Shown: positions 61,620 to 64,000 of the stretch, piece after piece
Position numbering within the stretch: the first letter of the stretch is position 1
How the letters are laid out: each line of letters starts with the position of its first letter
DNA from: Streptomyces albus subsp. albus
GTDB lineage: Bacteria > Actinomycetota > Actinomycetes > Streptomycetales > Streptomycetaceae
NCBI RefSeq assembly: GCF_000719865.1
Contig: NZ_JOID01000008.1
Location: forward strand, 248,001-312,000
Reading direction: 5' to 3'
Length of the DNA: 64,000 bases
The notes under the pieces: model-generated
Told to the model about the DNA's origin: nothing
Seen by the model: only the letters and a program-made list of their open reading frames with translations
The model's database searches: none
Made by a program: the position numbers and the translations under genes

Positions 61620-62255
61620 ATGCGGATCCACGTCGTCGACCACCCGCTGGTGGCGCACAAACTCACCACACTGCGCGACAAGCGCACCGACTCCCCCACC
61701 TTCCGGCGGCTCGCCGACGAACTGGTGACCCTGCTCGCCTACGAGGCCACGCGCGATGTGCGCACCGAACAGGTCGGCATCGAGACCCCGGTGACCGCGA
61801 CCACCGGGGTGCGGCTCTCCCACCCGCGCCCCCTGGTCGTGCCGATCCTGCGGGCCGGCCTGGGGATGCTGGAGGGCATGGTGCGGCTGCTGCCCACCGC
61901 CGAGGTGGGCTTCCTCGGCATGCTCCGCAACGAGGAGACGCTGCAGGCGTCGACGTACGCGACCCGGATGCCGGACGACCTCTCCGGGCGGCAGGTCTAC
62001 GTCCTGGACCCGATGCTGGCGACCGGCGGCACGCTGGTCGCGGCGATCAATGAGCTGATCACCCGGGGCGCGGACGACGTCACCGCCCTCTGCCTGCTCG
62101 CGGCGCCCGAGGGCGTCGACCTGATGGAGCGGGAGCTGAACGGCGCTCCGGTCACGGTCGTGACGGCCGCGGTGGACGAGCGGCTGAACGAGCACGGCTA
62201 CATCGTGCCCGGCCTCGGTGACGCGGGGGACCGCATGTACGGCACCGCGGGCTGA
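61620..62255 (+). CDS. upp: Uracil phosphoribosyltransferase
   Basis: 211 residues, normal length. Family motifs: [18 protein letters not shown] at the start, [14 protein letters not shown], the PRPP site [16 protein letters not shown] near 130 and [18 protein letters not shown] at the end. It salvages uracil to UMP with PRPP. It is divergent from the small basic protein gene and ends in a strong shared terminator with the LytR_C gene. Confidence 0.97.
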   Translation: MRIHVVDHPLVAHKLTTLRDKRTDSPTFRRLADELVTLLAYEATRDVRTEQVGIETPVTATTGVRLSHPRPLVVPILRAGLGMLEGMVRLLPTAEVGFLGMLRNEETLQASTYATRMPDDLSGRQVYVLDPMLATGGTLVAAINELITRGADDVTALCLLAAPEGVDLMERELNGAPVTVVTAAVDERLNEHGYIVPGLGDAGDRMYGTAG

Positions 62256-62316
62256 CCTCCGTCACCCCACGCGACCCGGACCCCCGCGGCCCGGACCCGC
62301 GCGGCCCCGTACCCAC

Positions 62317-62358
62317 GCGGCGGAGCCCGCCACCCGATGGGGTGGCGGGCTCCGCCGC
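62317..62358. terminator. Bidirectional terminator between upp and LytR_C gene
   Basis: 19-base perfect arms (62317-62335 and 62340-62358) with a 4-base loop, between two convergent genes. Confidence 0.88.
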
Positions 62359-62372
62359 TTTCGGCGGCCGGT

Positions 62373-63020
62373 TCAGCACTCCGGGCGGGCGGAGGGCTTC
62401 GGCGAGGGGCTGACGAGGGCGGTGACCGTCTCGACGGCCCGCTCCTCGGGGACCAGCTTGGTGAAGGCCTTGCCGATGATGAAGTCGATCTCGGCCGGCT
62501 TCTCGCGGCTCTTGTCCTGCTTCGTCCTCGCACCGGTGAGCTGGGCGCCGAGCACCTCGAACGCGCCCTTCTCCGCCGCGGGCGCGCCCAGCAGCAGCGC
62601 GGCGTCCTTGACCTTCTTGTCGTACGCGGCCGGGGCGTTGTCCACCTTGCCGATCGTGAAGCCGCGCTTCTTCAGCGCCGTGGCCGTCTTCTTGGCCAGC
62701 CCGCCGCGGGTGGTGGCGTTGTAGACGTTGACCGTGATCTGGCCGGGCTTCGGCAGCACCCTCGGCTTCGGAGCGGGGGACGCGCTCGCCTGCCGGCCCA
62801 CCCCGCAGTTCTTGGCGCCGGCGGCCGCGCGGGCCTCGACCCCGCCGCCCGAGAAGATGCCGACGACCTGGAACGTGCCCCACCCGATGAGGGCGACGGC
62901 CGCGGTGGCGCCGATCGCCGCGAGAACGACGCGTCGGTGCCGCGGCCTGCGCATCCGCGGGTAACGGTTGCCCGTGATGCGGTACTTCCCGCCCATGCCG
63001 GGAGGAGTGAGCATGCTCAT
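62373..63020 (-). CDS. LytR_C-domain membrane-anchored protein
   Basis: 215 residues from ATG 63020. A basic cytoplasmic start (RRPRHRRVV) and one span (about 30-52) precede an outside part. The LytR_C domain (about 95-200) begins ITVNVYNATTRGGLAKKTATAL. Proteins with only this domain are common in actinobacteria and are thought to assist cell-wall glycopolymer attachment. A Cys near residue 72 and the final Cys could pair. Confidence 0.88.
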   Translation of the reverse strand: MSMLTPPGMGGKYRITGNRYPRMRRPRHRRVVLAAIGATAAVALIGWGTFQVVGIFSGGGVEARAAAGAKNCGVGRQASASPAPKPRVLPKPGQITVNVYNATTRGGLAKKTATALKKRGFTIGKVDNAPAAYDKKVKDAALLLGAPAAEKGAFEVLGAQLTGARTKQDKSREKPAEIDFIIGKAFTKLVPEERAVETVTALVSPSPKPSARPEC

Positions 63021-63160
63021 GGGCGCAGCGTAGTGCGGGCTGTCATTTCTGCCTACTAAAGGATCAATGTGTGGCGGGCCCCTCAACCCGAAAGGGGCAG
63101 TCCCCGCGGTCCTGCCGCGACCTCGCGCGATCCCCCGGGGCGGGCCGGCGGCCGGCCTGG

Positions 63161-63457
63161 TCAGCCGAGTTCGAGCACGCGGGCGTGGAGCACCTGGCGC
63201 TGCTGGAGCGCGGCGCGGACGGCGCGGTGCAGCCCGTCCTCCAGGTAGAGGTCGCCCTGCCACTTCACGACGTGCGCGAAGAGATCGCCGTAGAAGGTCG
63301 AGTCCTCGGCGAGGAGCGTCTCCAGGTCGAGCTGTCCCTTGGTCGTCACCAGCTGGTCGAGGCGGACCGGGCGGGGAGCCACGTCCGCCCACTGGCGGGT
63401 GCTGTCCCGGCCGTGGTCCGGGTACGGCCGCCCGTTTCCGATGCGCTTGAAGATCAC
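63161..63457 (-). CDS. Conserved actinobacterial protein with ParB-like motif
   Basis: 98 residues from GTG 63457. It contains LVTTKGQLDLETLLAEDSTFYGD and YLEDGLHRAVRAALQQRQ; the DGLHRAVRA part resembles the ParB/Srx DGHHR loop. The family is conserved next to LytR_C in Streptomyces with no known role; a toxin-antitoxin link has been suggested by annotation only. Stand-alone or co-transcribed with the LytR_C gene. Confidence 0.8.
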   Translation of the reverse strand: MIFKRIGNGRPYPDHGRDSTRQWADVAPRPVRLDQLVTTKGQLDLETLLAEDSTFYGDLFAHVVKWQGDLYLEDGLHRAVRAALQQRQVLHARVLELG

Positions 63458-63632
63458 ACGGAAAGCCTACCGGGCCGGGCACTCCGGGCGCAGCCTCGCG
63501 GCGGGAGCCGGTTCGCGGCGATCCGTGTCCGGAGCGCCCGCGCGTGCGCCGCGGACGCCGGGCGGAGGGCCCGGCGTCCGCGGTCACGCGCGGCGGGGAG
63601 GCAGGCGGCCGGGGTGCCCGGCTCCGCCGGTG

Positions 63633-64000
63633 TTACTCGGTGGGGCGGTCGTGCGTGTGGCCGTCGTGCAGACCGCCGCCGCTGCCCGCGTCACCGTCGG
63701 TGGGCACCGACTCCACCGGCTCGGTGAGGGAGCGCAGGTCGTGGGCGTAGGTGCCGACGGCGTTGGCGATCACGTCGATGTTGGCGTCGAAGGCCTCCAT
63801 GCTGACGTTCGACAGGTCGTCGCACGCCTCGTGGTAGCAGGGGTCGTACGCGACGCCCGCCTGCCCGCCGAACAGCTCGGCCTGCTGCTCCGTCTTGACG
63901 CCCTCGGCGCCGGTGAAGGTGCCGCCCGAGGGGATGCCGGCCTCGATGAAGGGGCCGTAGTCCGAGCGCCCGGTGAAGTCCGTGCCCGCGTGCGGCGTGC
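63633..64000 (-). CDS. M28 aminopeptidase, C-terminal part (cut by window edge)
   Basis: The last 122 codons of a leftward gene. They match the end of Streptomyces secreted aminopeptidases of family M28: HAGTDFTGRSDYGPFIEAGIP with the metal-binding and substrate-pocket residues, GGTFTGAEGVKTEQQAELFGG, YDPCYHEACDDLSNVS with the two Cys of a disulphide and the His ligand. A His/Asp-rich tail LHDGHTHDRPTE ends it. The rest lies outside the window. Confidence 0.9.
   Translation of the reverse strand, partial: TPHAGTDFTGRSDYGPFIEAGIPSGGTFTGAEGVKTEQQAELFGGQAGVAYDPCYHEACDDLSNVSMEAFDANIDVIANAVGTYAHDLRSLTEPVESVPTDGDAGSGGGLHDGHTHDRPTE

Overview
The window is about 64 kb of very GC-rich DNA with strong third-position GC bias, GTG as well as ATG starts, long runs of overlapping genes, and gene families typical of Streptomyces: paired SigB/SigF-type sigma factors, anti-sigma-like HATPases, a subtilisin inhibitor, a SigE-type ECF factor, and a DtpA/ECuC/Sco copper cassette. 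It is a Streptomyces (or very close relative) chromosome. Gene order around serS, pheA, pepP, tadA and upp resembles the central core of Streptomyces chromosomes. That placement is from memory of gene order, not from a search.

Left core region (1-26126). A partial gene and an alpha/beta hydrolase face a four-gene ABC transporter operon. Next come an isolated phage-antirepressor-like gene, a Cof-type phosphatase overlapping serS, a gap with DnaA-box-like sequences, pheA, and a tightly coupled copper operon (sco, ecuC, copC-copD-ytkA fusion, Dyp-type peroxidase). These are followed by an anti-sigma-like ATPase with a His/Gly/Ala insert, Xaa-Pro aminopeptidase, an orphan Prim-Pol-type protein, a SEC-C protein, another HATPase, a glycerophosphodiesterase, a membrane-anchored HtrA-like protease and two small proteins.

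Integrated element (26158-40984). A 14.8-kb actinomycete integrative and conjugative element (AICE) sits in the 3' end of tRNA-Ser(UGA). Its ends are a perfect 57-bp direct repeat (attL in the tRNA, attR as a tRNA fragment). It encodes integrase, excisionase, a DUF3631 replication protein, a Prim-Pol, a TraB translocase, spread-type membrane proteins, a GntR regulator and two lower-GC cargo genes (DUF218 and a ParB/DGQHR-like protein). Noncoding structure is rich: TGTGGCGGAT iterons around xis/rep, GGTAGTGG repeats just downstream of traB (candidate transfer locus), a triple GTCC-NN-GGAC operator upstream of gntR, and two copies of an apparently undescribed two-hairpin leader with an identical 20-nt loop in front of the Prim-Pol gene and the first gene of the transfer operon.

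Right core region (40985-64000). This holds a DUF1906 secreted protein, a SigE-type ECF sigma factor, an acyl-CoA ligase, a repeat-filled convergent gap with a duplicated gene 3' end, a 1646-residue PAS/kinase-like/receiver-like protein that lacks the phospho-accepting His, a subtilisin inhibitor, tRNA-Ser(GCU), tRNA-Arg(ACG), an amidohydrolase, a MarR-MFS export pair, two adjacent SigF-type sigma factors, a Dabb protein, tRNA-Ser(CGA), tadA with its neighbour, upp, a LytR_C protein and the end of an M28 aminopeptidase.

Functionally, the core part combines translation (serS, three serine tRNAs, tadA), aromatic amino-acid synthesis, copper delivery and envelope/stress regulation. The AICE is a self-contained replication, transfer and integration module whose expression probably turns on its GntR repressor and on leader-RNA or hairpin control at several gene junctions.
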